Positions 33,701 to 54,884 of a stretch of DNA of 64,000 nucleotides are shown piece after piece. Source of the DNA: Enoplosus armatus (lineage: Eukaryota > Chordata > Actinopteri > Centrarchiformes > Enoplosidae); assembly GCF_043641665.1 (NCBI RefSeq), contig NC_092192.1, positions 19,246,658-19,310,657 of the forward strand, read 5' to 3'. The notes beneath the pieces are model-generated. The model did no database searches and was not told the origin of the DNA. It saw only the letters and a list, made by a program, of their open reading frames with translations. Position 1 is the stretch's first letter, and each line of letters opens with the position of its first letter. The position numbers and the translations under genes were made by a program.

Positions 33701-35552
33701 TGGGAAAGGTGGTGAGGTGGTGTAACAATATATGGAAGATATTTCACCAGCTTCTGGAAAGGTCGGAGCACTTTGCCACAGAGAGGAGAGGTGACTCAGC
33801 TGTCCCTTTGACCTGCAGCAAACTTTTCATTACAGTACATTACAAGGGATTCACATGAAATGATGCAGCATGTAATCCAGCTTTACTGTTTAATTAATTC
33901 ATTTTATCTCATTGATATCATTTCCCACTGCTGCTGATTCACATTAAAAGCGTTTCACTGGCTTTTATTGTGAAGCAGTAACAGGAAATGTAGATACTGT
34001 AGTGGGATATATACATACATATGTGTTCTTTGATATCCTTGGGATCTGGACAATAATTCAAAATACATTTTGTGAGTCTGAGCTGTGCTTGTTTGGGCTG
34101 AAGAGGTTAAAAGTATGTATTCTTGATGATACTTGAGAACGTTAAGCATGTAGATATGTCTTTAATTTATTTTTTAGTGTTTTGAAATGTCCAGTGCTAA
34201 AAGACTCCATGTTAACTGCTTAAATACAATAACCACTGGAACAATCATGAAGTCAGTCAGTTGTTTCCGGAGGCATAATGGAACAAGCAATTGTGTGATG
34301 TCCTCTGTTTTAAAAGGGTTGCACAGTTACACGAGCAATTTCTTAGGAAGGTGACACAGTATGATTGACTTAGATTAGAAAGAAGTGAAGCAACATCTAT
34401 CTGAAATTCAGTGATGACGCACTGAAAATCTATCTATGTTATAAGCCTTATGGTGAACCTAGATTTCATAATTAGTCTCTTTAATTGTTCAGGGAGGCTA
34501 TTTGAGAAGCTGCTCATTTTCGATGAAAACTGGCATTTATAAAGCTAATAACACAACTTGCTCATTGCTACAGCTACAGTAAGAAAAAGTATAAAGATGC
34601 AAAGGATGTAGAAAATAAGTGTCAATATGTTGAAGACTAGTAGATTTACAGGTTAACAAATATTTAGACGCCCAGACTGACACATTTAATGTACGATTTT
34701 TAAATGTGAGTCTGCACATGGTTAGATTCCGATTTGAGTGACTTTTAGTAAGAACATTTAAAAAAAAGTTGTTTTTTTTGTTGTTGAATTTCCTAGAATA
34801 ATCAGGATTATACTGGAGCTCAAGTTTCAAACGTTTTCTTATCTTCAAGATGTTTTATTATAACAATCATTACGAGACACTCATTTTTACAGTATGGATG
34901 GTTGAGTATTCATATGACTTTAAAACTGTCAAAATTTCCATTTGACATGAATTAGACAGTGAAGTTTAAACTGCATTATACTGTTGGATACGACTACACT
35001 ATAGATACATACGGCTTACCCTTAATTACTGTCTTTGTTTTCCAGGTGGAAGCACTGGGAGCGGGAGCTTTGACAAATCCTTTGTCATGCTGTTGCCAGG
35101 AAGACCATGTTTCAGAGGACAACAAAGAAACAAAGCAGGAAGCTCAGAGTTCCTTTTTTCTGAGGAAATTCGTTTGGTAACAGAATTTCTACAAGAGTAC
35201 CTTAAGACCTTAAGATGAGTGAGACCTCATGTAACGAAGGCCTGAATGTTCATTTGCCCTGTGTGTGACCCTTTCAGATGACACTGCTGTCACAGGTTAA
35301 CCTCTGGCTGTAGACTCCAGCACACTTCACTGCTGAATCACAAAGCATTAAATTATGTATCAAATAAAGTTAAAGTGCCAAATAAAGCTCTTCCGTTCAA
35401 TATTATGTATAAATCAAAAACATTATCATCCAACCCTGCAGCTCTACTGAGCTTGTTAGCGTCTTTTAGCTCATTGTTTTAGTTTTATGCTGCCAAATTT
35501 ACTATTTACTATTGTTATAGTAAATGTAAAAAGGTGATTGTTTGCTAACATA

Positions 35553-35553
<1 letters not shown>

Positions 35554-35584
<31 letters not shown>
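35554..35584. repeat. (AT)n microsatellite
   Basis: About 15 alternating TA units. Confidence 0.97.
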
Positions 35585-35587
<3 letters not shown>

Positions 35588-37706
35588 CTGTCAGCTTGTT
35601 GTGTAGTTGATCTGCCCCTATGTTGTTTATCATATCAGACTGATGAATAAACTCAGTCAAATATCATATAAATGAGTTTAAGACATGTATTAGCTGATAA
35701 ACAGGAATATATGTATCACGCCTGAGCAGATTGACTGTACACATGTACAGAGTACCATAAAGCGCGGCAGCAGAGAAAACAAGCACACAGCAGTTCACAG
35801 ACACTGTGTAGGCTGTAACACCATTTATTTATTTCATATCATTTCAACACACTAACGTCTTACTGCTTATTTAGCCATGTGTGGGTGATAAAACCTGGAG
35901 CTGGCATGTTGACCAATTGATAACTAATTTATTGCTCTCCTTGAAAAGACTGTTAGCTGAATATTATGTGTGCCCTCAAAGTGATTTAGGGAGTAAATAC
36001 ACTTTCATCTGATAAGTCACACATTAGAGTCACAGACAGCAAAAGTGGCTTTAAGACAATGATGAAAGGCTGGTAAAAAAATACTTGATACGTGATGTGA
36101 CGTTAATTAAAAGTAATAATCAACAGTCTCTCGTACCATGTTCACTGGTCCTGACTGTTTTTGAGCTTTAGAAAAACAATGCATACGAATACTGGAAGTT
36201 ATTGTTGAATACACAAAGTTATGTGTGTTCACATCAGTTTGTACTGAGCACAACTGAACAGAGCTCTGCACAGCTACAGTCAAGGACGTCTCCGTCTCCT
36301 GTCTCTTGTCCTCTCATCCTGCAGTTGTCTGTCTGTCTGTCTGCATGTGGTGGCTGGCTGCGTCTCCTTCCTTCAAAAATATAAATATTAGTTGAAAAGA
36401 ACAAACTGTATTTTTTTTTTCTGCCCCTGCATCAAACATTTGTTTGATGGTCGACCAAAGCGTGGCCCTTTTTAGCCTTTTTTTTCTCCCCCCAGTGAGG
36501 CTTTATTTGCATTCAAAAAGCAGCAGCGCTGTGCGACGGGGGAGGGAGGGAAGTGGGTACGAGGCTGAGTGCCAGGGGTGGATGGAGGGTGGGAGGTGGA
36601 TGGTGGATGGTGGGGGTTTTGTGGTGGTGGACCAGCAGACAGCAGCCTTCCACTGTCATTGTGACTGGTCAGGATGACTCATGATTCAATTCAATTTAAC
36701 AAATGGAAAATGAGAATGACCCCCGCTTCCTCACGGAGTCTGGGTGAACAGGGTGTGCCGCCAACCAGAACAAAAATTGTGGTTCCAGTAGAAGGGTGGA
36801 TGGATTGTATTTACAGTCACAGGTACAGAATCGAGCTTGTGTATTATCACATCCTCATCTGTGGTTTGGGGAATTCAAATGGCAACTATTGCTAAGCGTA
36901 GTCTTTGGACGGGATGTGTGAGCTTGACCCAAAATTTGGCAGGATCTCTGTGGCCTTTGACACTTAATAATGAATAAGGTTATTGAGAATATACTGTATT
37001 AACTGGTGATCAATACATTGTCACAGTTCTGATTTCTCAGCAGTTCTTCAGGAAAACCTGCCATAAAACTGGTTCAGCCGGGAATGTAGGGTCAACTTGA
37101 AGCCTCACATCAGTTTTCTCTTTTAACAAGACCCCTCACCGCCTGCAGTGGCCTGTGCCCCCCAGAACAATGAAGCCAAATAACATTGTTGTCAAAAATA
37201 GAACGACTTCACCATGTTTGCCTCAGGCTCTTTGTGAGCGCTGGTACTTAAGTACCTTTGTTTCTGTGAGAAGGGGACTGTCTTTCGCCCCAGCCTGAGC
37301 CTTCTTCCTGTTGATTGACGCCACCTCAGTCCAAGTCTGCACTCAGGTCACAATGGAGTGTCACTTTCACAACAAAAGTGTAATGATATCAGCTTCCTCG
37401 CAGTTAACTTTGTGCATATATTCATATATTCTCCCCATGCAATCTCCTTGAGGACAGACATTCAACAGTATCTCTTGTTTATTTTACTTTGGCCTTGGGT
37501 GCACATTTACTTTGATAGCGTTTACATGAGGGTAACTTATCATATCTTTGCTTTGGCACTCACACAATGCCAGCACTTACCTCATAGGTCTATGAGCAGC
37601 AGCGTGTAACCTTTTAAATAATCAGAGTTTACTGATGGAAAAGGAGCATATAACTTGCTTCTTTTCAATTCTGCACACCCTCAGACTAATAGGCACCCAG
37701 GATGGC

Positions 37707-37707
<1 letters not shown>

Positions 37708-37750
<43 letters not shown>
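37708..37750. repeat. (CT)n(CA)n compound microsatellite
   Basis: A short CT run passes directly into about 14 CA units. Confidence 0.97.
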
Positions 37751-37752
<2 letters not shown>

Positions 37753-37953
37753 GGACACACATTTCTATTGTGTAGTACCATCTTATCAATGTGTGCACAT
37801 TAAAAGCTACCCTGAAACCAGAGACCATGTGACAACTGGAGGTGACACGCCACGTTCATTTCTGTAAGATTCCTTCCAGTGTAGTTCCTCTGCTACAGGT
37901 CCAGGTTTATGAAGCTGAGGAAACCACTTTCATCAGGTTCAAGACAATTTACA

Positions 37954-38246
37954 GGATAGGTTTTCAAGTGTGTCTTAAAACTATACTCACGTGCCCAGAT
38001 GTACATTGAAAGGGTTTTGGTAGTTTTTGGTGGGTTCCTCCTGTTCACACTGGCTGATTCCAATGTAAGAGATGGGAGACAAAATCCACAGTCCTTCTTC
38101 TGTGTAAAAGTGCAGTTAAAAGTTAAAAGTTTTTATAGCTAAATTCCCTCTTTGTTTCCCGAGACAGTATTCCACTAGACAGATGTTGTACATGAGGACA
38201 TATTCGTGAATATTGTTTTACAGACTTGGAAAATGTGAACCTATCC
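37954..38246 (+). mobile_element. Short inverted-terminal element
   Basis: The ends GGATAGGTT and AACCTATCC are inverted complements about 290 bp apart. The interior matches the 6.3-kb copy in several blocks. No coding capacity. The target duplication is unclear, so I give no superfamily. Confidence 0.6.
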
Positions 38247-40459
38247 TTTAAAGTTTCTGACTTTGGAAGGGGGCTAAATCGTTTGTGTTCACAATTACTG
38301 ACTGAAATCCCCCCCTGACTCTAAAGGTGAATTTAGTGAACTATTAGTGTTGCGGGGCTTGCTTCCATATCTGTGCATCCACCTCTCTTGTGCCCCCATG
38401 AACTACTGTCTACACTGGGCCAGACTAATCCAGATCTCTTTCCCAAAACTGCTGCTCCTAAAAGGGATTACAGCGGTTAACCTCGCTTTAGCTGACTCTC
38501 ACTGACCGGCCTCAGAGCCAGGTCTGTCTACTTTACTGACTCCGCTTTCATCGACCCGACACTGGGGGCAGCGAGCCGCCTCGGCAGCAGCGGATCTCCG
38601 ATCGCCTCCTAACTAGATGCCACGGTGCTCCTGGAACACCTCAGAGGACTGGAGTACTGATCAGGATCCAAACAAGGCTCGTAGATAAAGACGTCACAGC
38701 TGCTGCGTTGATTTTGTCCACAGTGACCTCTGACCTCCCCTGCGATTGAAACTCAAGTGTTGCTGAGAGGAAGAATGAAGCTTTTGAAAAGGCTATTTGA
38801 AGCCAGTGATTTACTCATTGTCCCACTGAGATCAAACAGCTTCAAGTCGCTTCACATTCTTTCTCATCGTTTATCACGGCGCTGGATGTAAACTGATGTC
38901 AGCCGCTGTGTATAAATGACAGGATATCATCCCCACTGATGGGAAGTGTATGCTAATGGCCGTAACAGTGTCTGTGCTGTGATAAGTAGGCTCCTAAAAA
39001 GACATTAGCAGTTAATGGTCCCCTGCTGTGTTTGTGTCATTTTTCTTGAATGAAAGCCATTGTGTGCTAAACTTTGAAGGACAAAGCAACGTTCTGCTCA
39101 CGGCCTATCTCTCCTGAGTTTAATTTAGGAGGAAATGAAAGTTTGGCCCTTTTCGATTGCTTCCTCCAGATTCTTATCCCTGTAAAAACAAGAGCAGCGG
39201 GAGCCGTTGTCGGCGGCTAACTGCTGCTACATTACCTGGCAGGAGAGGGGTTGTTTTTCACCGCTGGCTAACGTTACATTGTGACCGCCGTAGTTGGCAG
39301 ACGCCTCTGTGAGTTATTTCACTGGCAGCACGATAACTGGGTTAGCAGGTGTATCAATTGGATTAGAGTAAAGTTGATTGGGCCACAAATATCTCTTGGT
39401 GACAGCTTGGCGTCGAGGCGTAGACATTGCAGCGTCCATCAGGGGACTTGCGTAGGATTCATTTCGAGCTTGAGGTGCAGGAAGAGCATCACATGGGGAG
39501 GCAATAAAGGTGACACTGTTTGTTTTTCTCTAGACCACATGGACAAAGAGCAGCCCAGTGACCTTTAGCTGCGGAGGGCTATCTGATGGGCCGCCGTGTG
39601 CGTTTCAGGGAGGGTCACATTCAATATGAGGATGCCTCTGGTTTCTCCCGGGGAGAATGGCGCCCTTTGTCCCAGAGACCCCCAGGGACATGGGTCACTT
39701 GAGGGGAGATGCAGGAGTTAGTGAGCTTGTATGGGTGCTGTCCTGTTGACTAGAAGACCAAGGTACCGCTGCTAGATATTAAGCACCCCCCCCCCCTTTG
39801 ATCCCCTGTCTGTCCTGATGCTTAACTGAAGTAGCAGTGGAGACCTGAGCAGGGGGAATCAACGGGAGGCTTTCATTCACGCTTTTGTCTATACCTTCTC
39901 TCTGTCTCCATGCATGTCTCTGTGAGAGGCTGCTGTCTTCGGAAGTCTGTCCATCACAATAAGCCTTTTGATTCCTTAATGACGGGGGGAGAAAAAAACT
40001 AAAGAAAGGGGAAGGGGAGGGGTGGGGGCATAAAGCACCTTGAAAGTGGATGAAGTTTGAAAAAGCACCTGCAATCTGTCTTGGAGGCCCCGTAAGAAAA
40101 AGAAAGGCGTGTGTTGTCTCATAGATTTGAGTGTGTTTGTGTTACTCCTCTAGCTTTGATCGTGGGCTGCCTCTACAACATGAAGAGCAAGTCAATTAGA
40201 AAAGGATTAAGGGATTGAGATCCGTGAGCGCCCTCCGAGTCTCCCGACGGGCCGAAGGGGAGTCGGACAGGACAGTGAGAAGCTTGTCCGTGTGTCTGAG
40301 CTAGCAGACAAACACCAGAGCCAACGGAGTCTGTTCTACTATCAGTTTTCACAGTGTAGAGATGCGGGGGCCTGACTGACACTGAGGCTGAATGCTCAGT
40401 TCATGTAGCTTGAATTGCGCTCGTGCAAGCAGAAGACGCAGTCATTAAAAAGTAAGTCG

Positions 40460-42111
40460 TTTATTCTTTTGTTCAGTCGGAACACATTCTCCATATTATT
40501 TAGACACTTTCAAGCATTACAACCTGACAATCTCATACACTTAAGCACATCATAAGTAAACTCGATTGGTCACGAACAACTTGATGCTTCATATATGGGT
40601 TTGCAATCAGTACTATAGAAACTTTGCATACATAAATAACAATAACTGTGCGTCTCAATATCAATTTACACATTCAGTACATAAATACATGTGTACAATG
40701 ACACAGCATAGAAATATAACTTGATGCCTTATGAAACAATGGAAAATATACAGATTCCTTGCTCGATCATCGCGGTACATCTCGCTGGAAAATTGCACAG
40801 ATCTCTCACTTGGATACATAACGAGTCCTCCGGAATAAATGAGCGAGAACCCAGTGGGGTGTAATTCACAGTCGATAACATTCAGTGCATCTGAGACCCT
40901 GTAATACAAGCCATGAACACAGTCACATGTTCTCAAGATAAGCTCACTGAACTTCACGGGTCAAAACTGGGAAATGGGAGTGACAGAGGTGTGTGTGTAT
41001 GAATTTGGCGAGTATGTTCTCTTTTTTTGCGGGCGCAGCTTCACTCCAGCAGCCACGTACATGTAACTCATAACAAACACCTGGAACATCAAGACATGCG
41101 GGTTCATGCGTGTGTTTGAGATGCATGGAAATAATTGGCATCGATTTGAGAAGAGAAGTGACATTTTATATGCTGGTTGATGAAGCGTTGCTGTGTCCTC
41201 ACGCCTCCCTCTTCCCCCTGAAACCGAGCTGTCACACGTCACCATTAGCATTAGCATCTCTGCATCTTCATCTTTGTCTCAGGTGTTAGTACCCTGTGAC
41301 TCTGGGGTTGGGGCGGGGGGGTAGACTGCAGCTCTGCTCTCAGAACAGCATGCAGTTGTTCCCGTGGGGAAAGGCAAACCCCCCCCCCCCCCCCCCCCCC
41401 CGTCCCACCTCTCTTTCCCAGACCAACTGCTGACTGAGTGGCTGTGCAGGGTTCACCTGACGGCCGCACTGTGTGCTCCTGGACTTGGAAAGAAAAGCCA
41501 AACTGCTGACTCCATTGACCGCTGGCTTTGAAATGGAGCTTGTTTTTTTGTGACTCAGTTCTGCTATTAATAGCTCCATGCTGTTCACATGCCCCGCTCA
41601 GAACAACACATCACGTGCTAGTGTCATGGGCACCCAGAGCACAAACCATCGGCGACTCGCACTGACATTAGCAGAGACTAAATTTACCTGACATTGGACA
41701 AGGCGGATGAGGTCTAAAGTGTACGAGGATGTGTGTGCGTGCTGGTGTTTATAGGATGATGCTGTGAAAAGAAGGGCATGACTAAGATCTGGTGTTGAGT
41801 TTCAATTCAGTTGTCACTTCAAGTGCTCCTGCTTTATGGCACATTCATAATGCTGAAATAAGACCTACTGCTTCACTATGCATGCATGAATGCTGATAGA
41901 ACCCTTACGACACCTTTCGTAAGCTGCTCCTCGAGCACCTTTGTCATTTGTGTCGTGAGGGGGGAACGCCAGGTGAGTCATGCCTGCACTACGACGTGGC
42001 CGATCATCTTAGCGGCCATGCGATGAAGATGTGAAACCAGGGTTCAGATGAGGAGTGATACAGAACTTATTGTGTTCATGGATGTCGCAGTGCAGCATGA
42101 GATGCCTCGCC
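40460..42111 (-). other. ca4: ca4 3' UTR (inferred)
   Basis: The first AATAAA complement downstream of the ca4 stop that I could find lies at 40460-40465, giving a possible 1.65-kb 3' UTR. It holds the 41379-41401 poly-C tract. No other gene is visible in this space. Confidence 0.4.
41379..41401. repeat. poly-C tract
   Basis: Run of 23 C; it produces a spurious glycine-rich ORF on the minus strand. Confidence 0.97.
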
Positions 42112-49869
<7,758 letters not shown>

Positions 49870-50047
49870 GTCGGAGCGTCTCTGACTCGGCCGAGGGAAG
49901 GCGACACAATGACTTGGTTTTTCTAATGTGATCGCATTCTTGTAGGGGGTCTCATACTTATCTATCACCATACCCCGACAGGAAAGAAACAGTGGCCCCT
50001 CCCCCTTCGGGCATCGACTCTAATAGAGCTCTACACCGATAAGAGGA

Positions 50048-50067
50048 GGGGGGGGGGGGGGGGGGGG
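50048..50067. repeat. poly-G tract
   Basis: About 20 G on the plus strand, 180 bp upstream of the ca4 ATG. Confidence 0.95.
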
Positions 50068-50272
50068 TATCAATGGGCTCCTGGTGAGCAGGAGCCATAT
50101 CTAATGCTGTCACCACCGTCACACTTCCTGGTGATTTGAGAAGTAATTGTTGCACTGCGGGAAATCAGGGGGAGTTAATCATCAATGCGGGCAGCTCAGT
50201 GCTCCACAGGTAACTGGAGGTGGCCTCAGAGGAATAAGTGCGAGGAAAGAAAGTTATCATTAACATTAGTCA

Positions 50273-50293
50273 CCCCCCCCCCCCCCCCCCCCC
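50273..50293. repeat. poly-C tract
   Basis: 21 C, about 205 bp beyond the poly-G tract and complementary to it. Confidence 0.95.
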
Positions 50294-50504
50294 ATATCTG
50301 CCCTTGTTCCATTACATTCAAGGTTAGAAAAATCATTGCATGTCACCCTGCCAGTACCATACATCTCGTCCTCTGCATCATGATGCCACATGATGTTTAA
50401 ACTAATGACATTCAAACCCAAAACTCCATGTTTCTTTTTTTTCTTTTTTATGTCTGTTATGTCATCAAATGGAAATATTATAGAAGTCTTGGGCATCATT
50501 TTGT

Positions 50505-50953
50505 CAGTGATGACAAGTGTTCAAATCATTTACTCAAGTTAAAGTAGCACACTAAAAAAATAATACTGTAATTACAATTACAAGTCCTGCATTCAAAGTA
50601 TTATCAACAAAATATAGTATCAAAAATAAAAGTAGTCATTATGCAGAATGGCCCCTGTCTATATTATAATTTTATTGGATCATTATTATTATATATTATT
50701 ATATTATATATCATATTACATATATCAATATCTAATGTTGTAGTTGGCGAAGGTGGGGCTAATTATAACAAATCTATAATAATGCATCACGTTTCATAAA
50801 CTGATCATGTTTTAATCTGAAAAGTAACTACAGCTGTCAGATAAATGTAACAATATAGAAATATAAAACAATAACAGAAACACTCAAGTACAAGTACCTC
50901 AAAAACTTATGTACAGTACTTGAGTAAATGTACTTAGTTACTTTTCACCACTG
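50505..50953 (-). mobile_element. hAT-like element, aged copy
   Basis: Termini CAGTGATGA and CACCACTG are diverged. The flanks CATTTTGT and TATTTTAT look like an 8-bp duplication with two transitions. The interior has the family's TGTCAGATAAATGTAA in reverse orientation to the 29.9-kb copy. Upstream of ca4. Confidence 0.7.
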
Positions 50954-51012
50954 TATTTTATGCTCTTTGTCATTCAGACTGACTTATTTGGTGTCTATCT
51001 AAAATTTGGGAT

Positions 51013-51013
<1 letters not shown>

Positions 51014-51042
<29 letters not shown>
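51014..51042. repeat. (CA)n microsatellite
   Basis: About 14 CA units. Confidence 0.97.
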
Positions 51043-51044
<2 letters not shown>

Positions 51045-51917
51045 CTTCACCTGAGAGCCGCCCATCTAGAAGAGGACATCAGGTGAAATCTTTAAAAAGG
51101 TTTATTTTCCAGCCTAGTTCACCATGTCCAGAAAAACCTGTCCAGTCAGTGCAAAGCTTTGCAAAAAAACTCAACATCTCTCTTCAAGTTTCCCACAGAA
51201 AAGTTGGAGCTGTCACCTTTATTTTGATTCACCGAGTGGAAACCTAGAATACCGAGGCTTGAATTATTGATCATGCTGAGTGAGTCCAGTGAGGGACACA
51301 GGCAGAAGTTCCTCCTAAAAAAACACGAAATTAGCTTGCTTTGCTCTTCCTGAAGACTTTTGCCAGCAATGGGAAATGGGCATGATGGTGTGTGATGATG
51401 TCTCGGTTTCATAGATTACGTGTGTGTGTGGTGGGGCATGAGGGAAAAACATCATGCATAACAATGTGAGTTTCACTCCCTTTCCCTTAAATCAACTTCA
51501 CTCTTAGAAAGGAAGTGACTGTTGTTTTTTACATTAGGGAGGAACTTTACTCATCCTTTACCAGAAAAAAGGGAGAAATGAGGAAATCCATAACTGTGAT
51601 GCAAAGATCTCCTGATTTGGTTTTCTAAAAGTGTTGTTGCAGAAGTGCCTACTTGTATTTCTCTTGATGGAAAAGCGCCATCTGGTGGACAAATGGAAGG
51701 AAGCGTTGGTGTTTGTTTGTTTTTTTCCATTAATGTGTTTTCCCATGCTGGAAGAAGTTTTCAGATTCTTTACTTTAAGTCCCCCTTGATCCAAAAATGT
51801 GTTTACTTCTTGTCACTTCACTTGGATGTTTGAGCGGGAGAAGGAGCAGCTTACTCTAACTTTATATACTTTTGGGTCATTTCATTTACTGTAAATCATA
51901 TTTCTTGCTCATTATAG

Positions 51918-51918
51918 T

Positions 51919-51946
<28 letters not shown>
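51918..51946. repeat. (TA)n microsatellite
   Basis: About 14 TA units. Confidence 0.97.
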
Positions 51947-51949
<3 letters not shown>

Positions 51950-52501
51950 TTTAAAATCTTATCAAAACACCCTATAATGAGTAGGGTAAGACGCACAGTG
52001 TTTCCCCCTGACATGTAGTGGAGCAAAAGCATAAAGTAGCAGAAAAAGGAAATACTCAGATTAGTACAGTACTTGATGTACTTTGTGTTTCCCACCTCTG
52101 ATTTTCAGAAGCCTCTATGAAATGATTCAGAGCACGAACTCACCAACACAGAGTATGACACAATTAAATGTGAGTATAAATAATAAATGACGCCACGTCT
52201 GATAATCCTTCTCATGTCACCACGGGTCCATCTGTCGGCCTGTGGTGACATTCAGCCTCTTGTTGTTCTTGGCAGTTCAGCCAAAGTTACAGAGCTGCAG
52301 TCAAAGGATTTGGACACTGACATGTGTTTGCATTGATTTGGCTCTGTACTCCAGCGCACTGGTTTTAAGGGAAAATATAGTGCTGAATTTCTTTCTTGAA
52401 ACAATCACATTTCTGTCACTCTTCGGTTTGAGCTTTGTGTTTTTGTCTTTTTATTTTTTTTCTCATCCACTTCACCTTCTATCATTTACCAGGTCGTTTA
52501 C

Positions 52502-52970
52502 CAGTGGTGGAAAGACTTAAGTACCCTTTTGAGGTACTTTATTTAGTATTTCCATTTTCTGCTACTTTATATTTCTACTCCACTACATTTATTTGACAGC
52601 TTACTAGTTACGGTCAGTTGAAGATTTTACATTAAGAAATGTTTGATAAGATGATCAAATTTCAACACGCTGTCAAAGATTAAATCAGAGGTTCTCAACC
52701 TTTTCAGTTTCTGACCTCTAACAAAAGTGTCTATGAGGTCTATGAGTTGTTTCACCAAAGTTTCTGTCTCAGCTGCTCGGATATTTTCATTTAAATTATT
52801 GTTTAAGGCAAAAAGAGGTAATGAGTACTTTTACTAATTACATTTTGCTGATACTACTTGTGTAGTCAAGTAGGGAATTGAACGCAATATTTTTACTTGA
52901 AAGAGTATTTCAACACTGCTGTATTAGTACTTTTACTTCAGTAAAAGATCTGAATACTTTTCCACCACTG
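52502..52970 (+). mobile_element. hAT-like non-autonomous element, complete
   Basis: A 469-bp element with termini CAGTGGTGG and CCACCACTG and a perfect 8-bp duplication TCGTTTAC on both sides. No transposase ORF. Same family as the 29.9-kb copy, same orientation. Confidence 0.9.
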
Positions 52971-53226
52971 TCGTTTACAGTGCATTTGAGCCTCTGAATG
53001 GATCAGTTGACTGTCCGTCTACAACAGATTTCTTCTGATTTTTCAGCCTCACGATTGGCTGCTTTACTGGCATCGGCACTAAAGCCTCATCACTTTGGAC
53101 ACTTTGGTCTTAATAAGAGAGAATAAGAATCCAAATGTCACCTGGACTCGTCTCTAGACTCTGTAAATACTTCACCAGAGCTACATGAAAATAAGCAAGC
53201 TTGGGCACAGATCCATGATATAATCT

Positions 53227-54884
53227 TTTATTTTAACCCATGGGATTTAACTTTTACAGTGCATTTCTTTACAACAATTATTCATTAAGTGACAGGTTTT
53301 AGCCACCACTACGGATCAGATAACTATGTATGTTACATTTCTGAGTTCCTCTTAAAGATTTCGACTTCATCAACACCGTGTGGAAAAAAAAAATCCCAAA
53401 TATTACACAATGGATAACCACGCAGGTTAACCAACTCAGTGACATCCGACCATCCATTGAAACCGGTTAGCCTCGTTATCAAACTGAAACCGTCTGTTAA
53501 TCTGTAGTTGTCTTGGTGTTATTAAGCAGCTAACTATCTGTACCATTAAATCATACAGAGAGGTGGCCAATTAGAAACCTGCTGCCATCTGTAAGAAAGA
53601 AAAAGGCTTTAAAAATAGACAGAACAAAATATGGCACTATTGTCTCAAGGAACGACCAGTAGACACAAACACATTTTTTTTTTTTTTTTTTTAAAAAGGG
53701 GACTGTGGCCAAACTCCCCTAAACAGAACAAGAAACTCAGTTTCAGTCTTTACTGCCAGTTAACAATCTGAGGAGGACTCATCAGTCAGATGGACGTCGA
53801 GCTTTATGCAAGCCATTCATTCACAAACACCTCCGCAAAAAAACCCTTTTGGAAACCACACAGAATACCCACAGTAACTCCAAATGACATTTCCTCACAT
53901 CAGAAGAAGACATCACAGAAATCTGCAGCGCTATTGTGTTCTCTTCCTCTTAACTTAACAAGCACACGTCCCACGAAACAAAACAACGCGCAGCATTGCA
54001 CCAATCTGTCCACACATCCCTCAGAATGTCTAATGTTGCAACATGGCTATACTGGAGAAAAGCATTGATAAGAGACAGAACCACATTGACTGTGCATATA
54101 CAGAATTTTGAAAACACATTGCAGCAATGAACACATACACGACCCACCAAATGCACAGGAACATAAACTCGATCCAGTTACCCATCACATATTACATTCA
54201 AGCTCCAAGAAAAAGATGCGATGACAAAGTAAACAGCAGATTTCTCCCTTTTACACACGTTTGGTCTCAAATTCCCTCAAATACACAACAGCTAGTAGTG
54301 CACAAAATAAGAATACAAAATTAGACTTTTAAATACTGTAGCAGCAATTCTTTTCTTTTAAAGTTGAAAGCCTCCAGTAGTACAGGTAAAGGCTTTGGAG
54401 TCCCCGACACGTGGAAGGGTGAGCGATTGTCCTCTGGAGTGCGAGACAGTGTCTGTAAGGAGGGTGCAGGTGTTTGGTACTAAAGGTGGGTGACTCTGTT
54501 GGGATGGACAGGTTAGAGGTGTGTCTCGAGCAGGGCACCGCTAGAGGGCTGAGCCACATGGAGGCACTGGACGCTGCAGCGCTCCAGGCTGAAAATGTCT
54601 TTGACCAGGAGGGGGTTTGTTCTGTAGGAAAACCTCCCCTGCTGACACGCCTCCGTCTCAGACTTTCCCCTTTCTTCTTCTCCCACCTCTCACACAGTCT
54701 CCAAGTGCATCTCCGTTTCCAAACCGAGCCTCCCAAAGAGTAACAATTCTTCCTCATCTCCCCCCCCCCCCCCCCCCCCCGCAGCCAAAACCACAGCAGG
54801 TCGGGGTTACAACGGGGCACTCAGCTCATCAGTCCAAAACGAGCAGGACAGAGCCGAGGCGGGCCATGCTACGCTTCGCTTCTC
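53227..54884 (-). other. mtmr4: mtmr4 3' UTR (inferred)
   Basis: Downstream of the mtmr4 stop the first clear AATAAA complement is at 53227-53232. The 1.66 kb between holds no coding signal and one poly-C tract. Confidence 0.55.
54760..54780. repeat. poly-C tract
   Basis: 21 C inside the inferred mtmr4 3' UTR. Confidence 0.95.

Larger units (their letters stand above)
17060..40459. other. Gene-poor interval between gusb and ca4
   Basis: No recognisable protein gene lies in this 23-kb stretch. ORFs here are short, with no family signature. It contains LINE tails, hAT-like and other dispersed repeats, microsatellites, one weak small-gene candidate (29.3 kb), and blocks of unexplained single-copy sequence, such as 22.6, 31.4 and 38.9 kb, that could be regulatory. 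Confidence 0.7.

Noticed and set aside
35045..35180. Exon-like ORF after tttccag (starts VEALGAGALTNPL)
   Set aside because: No partner exon or family match; the acceptor alone is weak evidence.
54329..54820. 163-codon ORF downstream of mtmr4 on the same strand
   Set aside because: Lies in the 3' UTR; includes a Gly run from poly-C; no domain.
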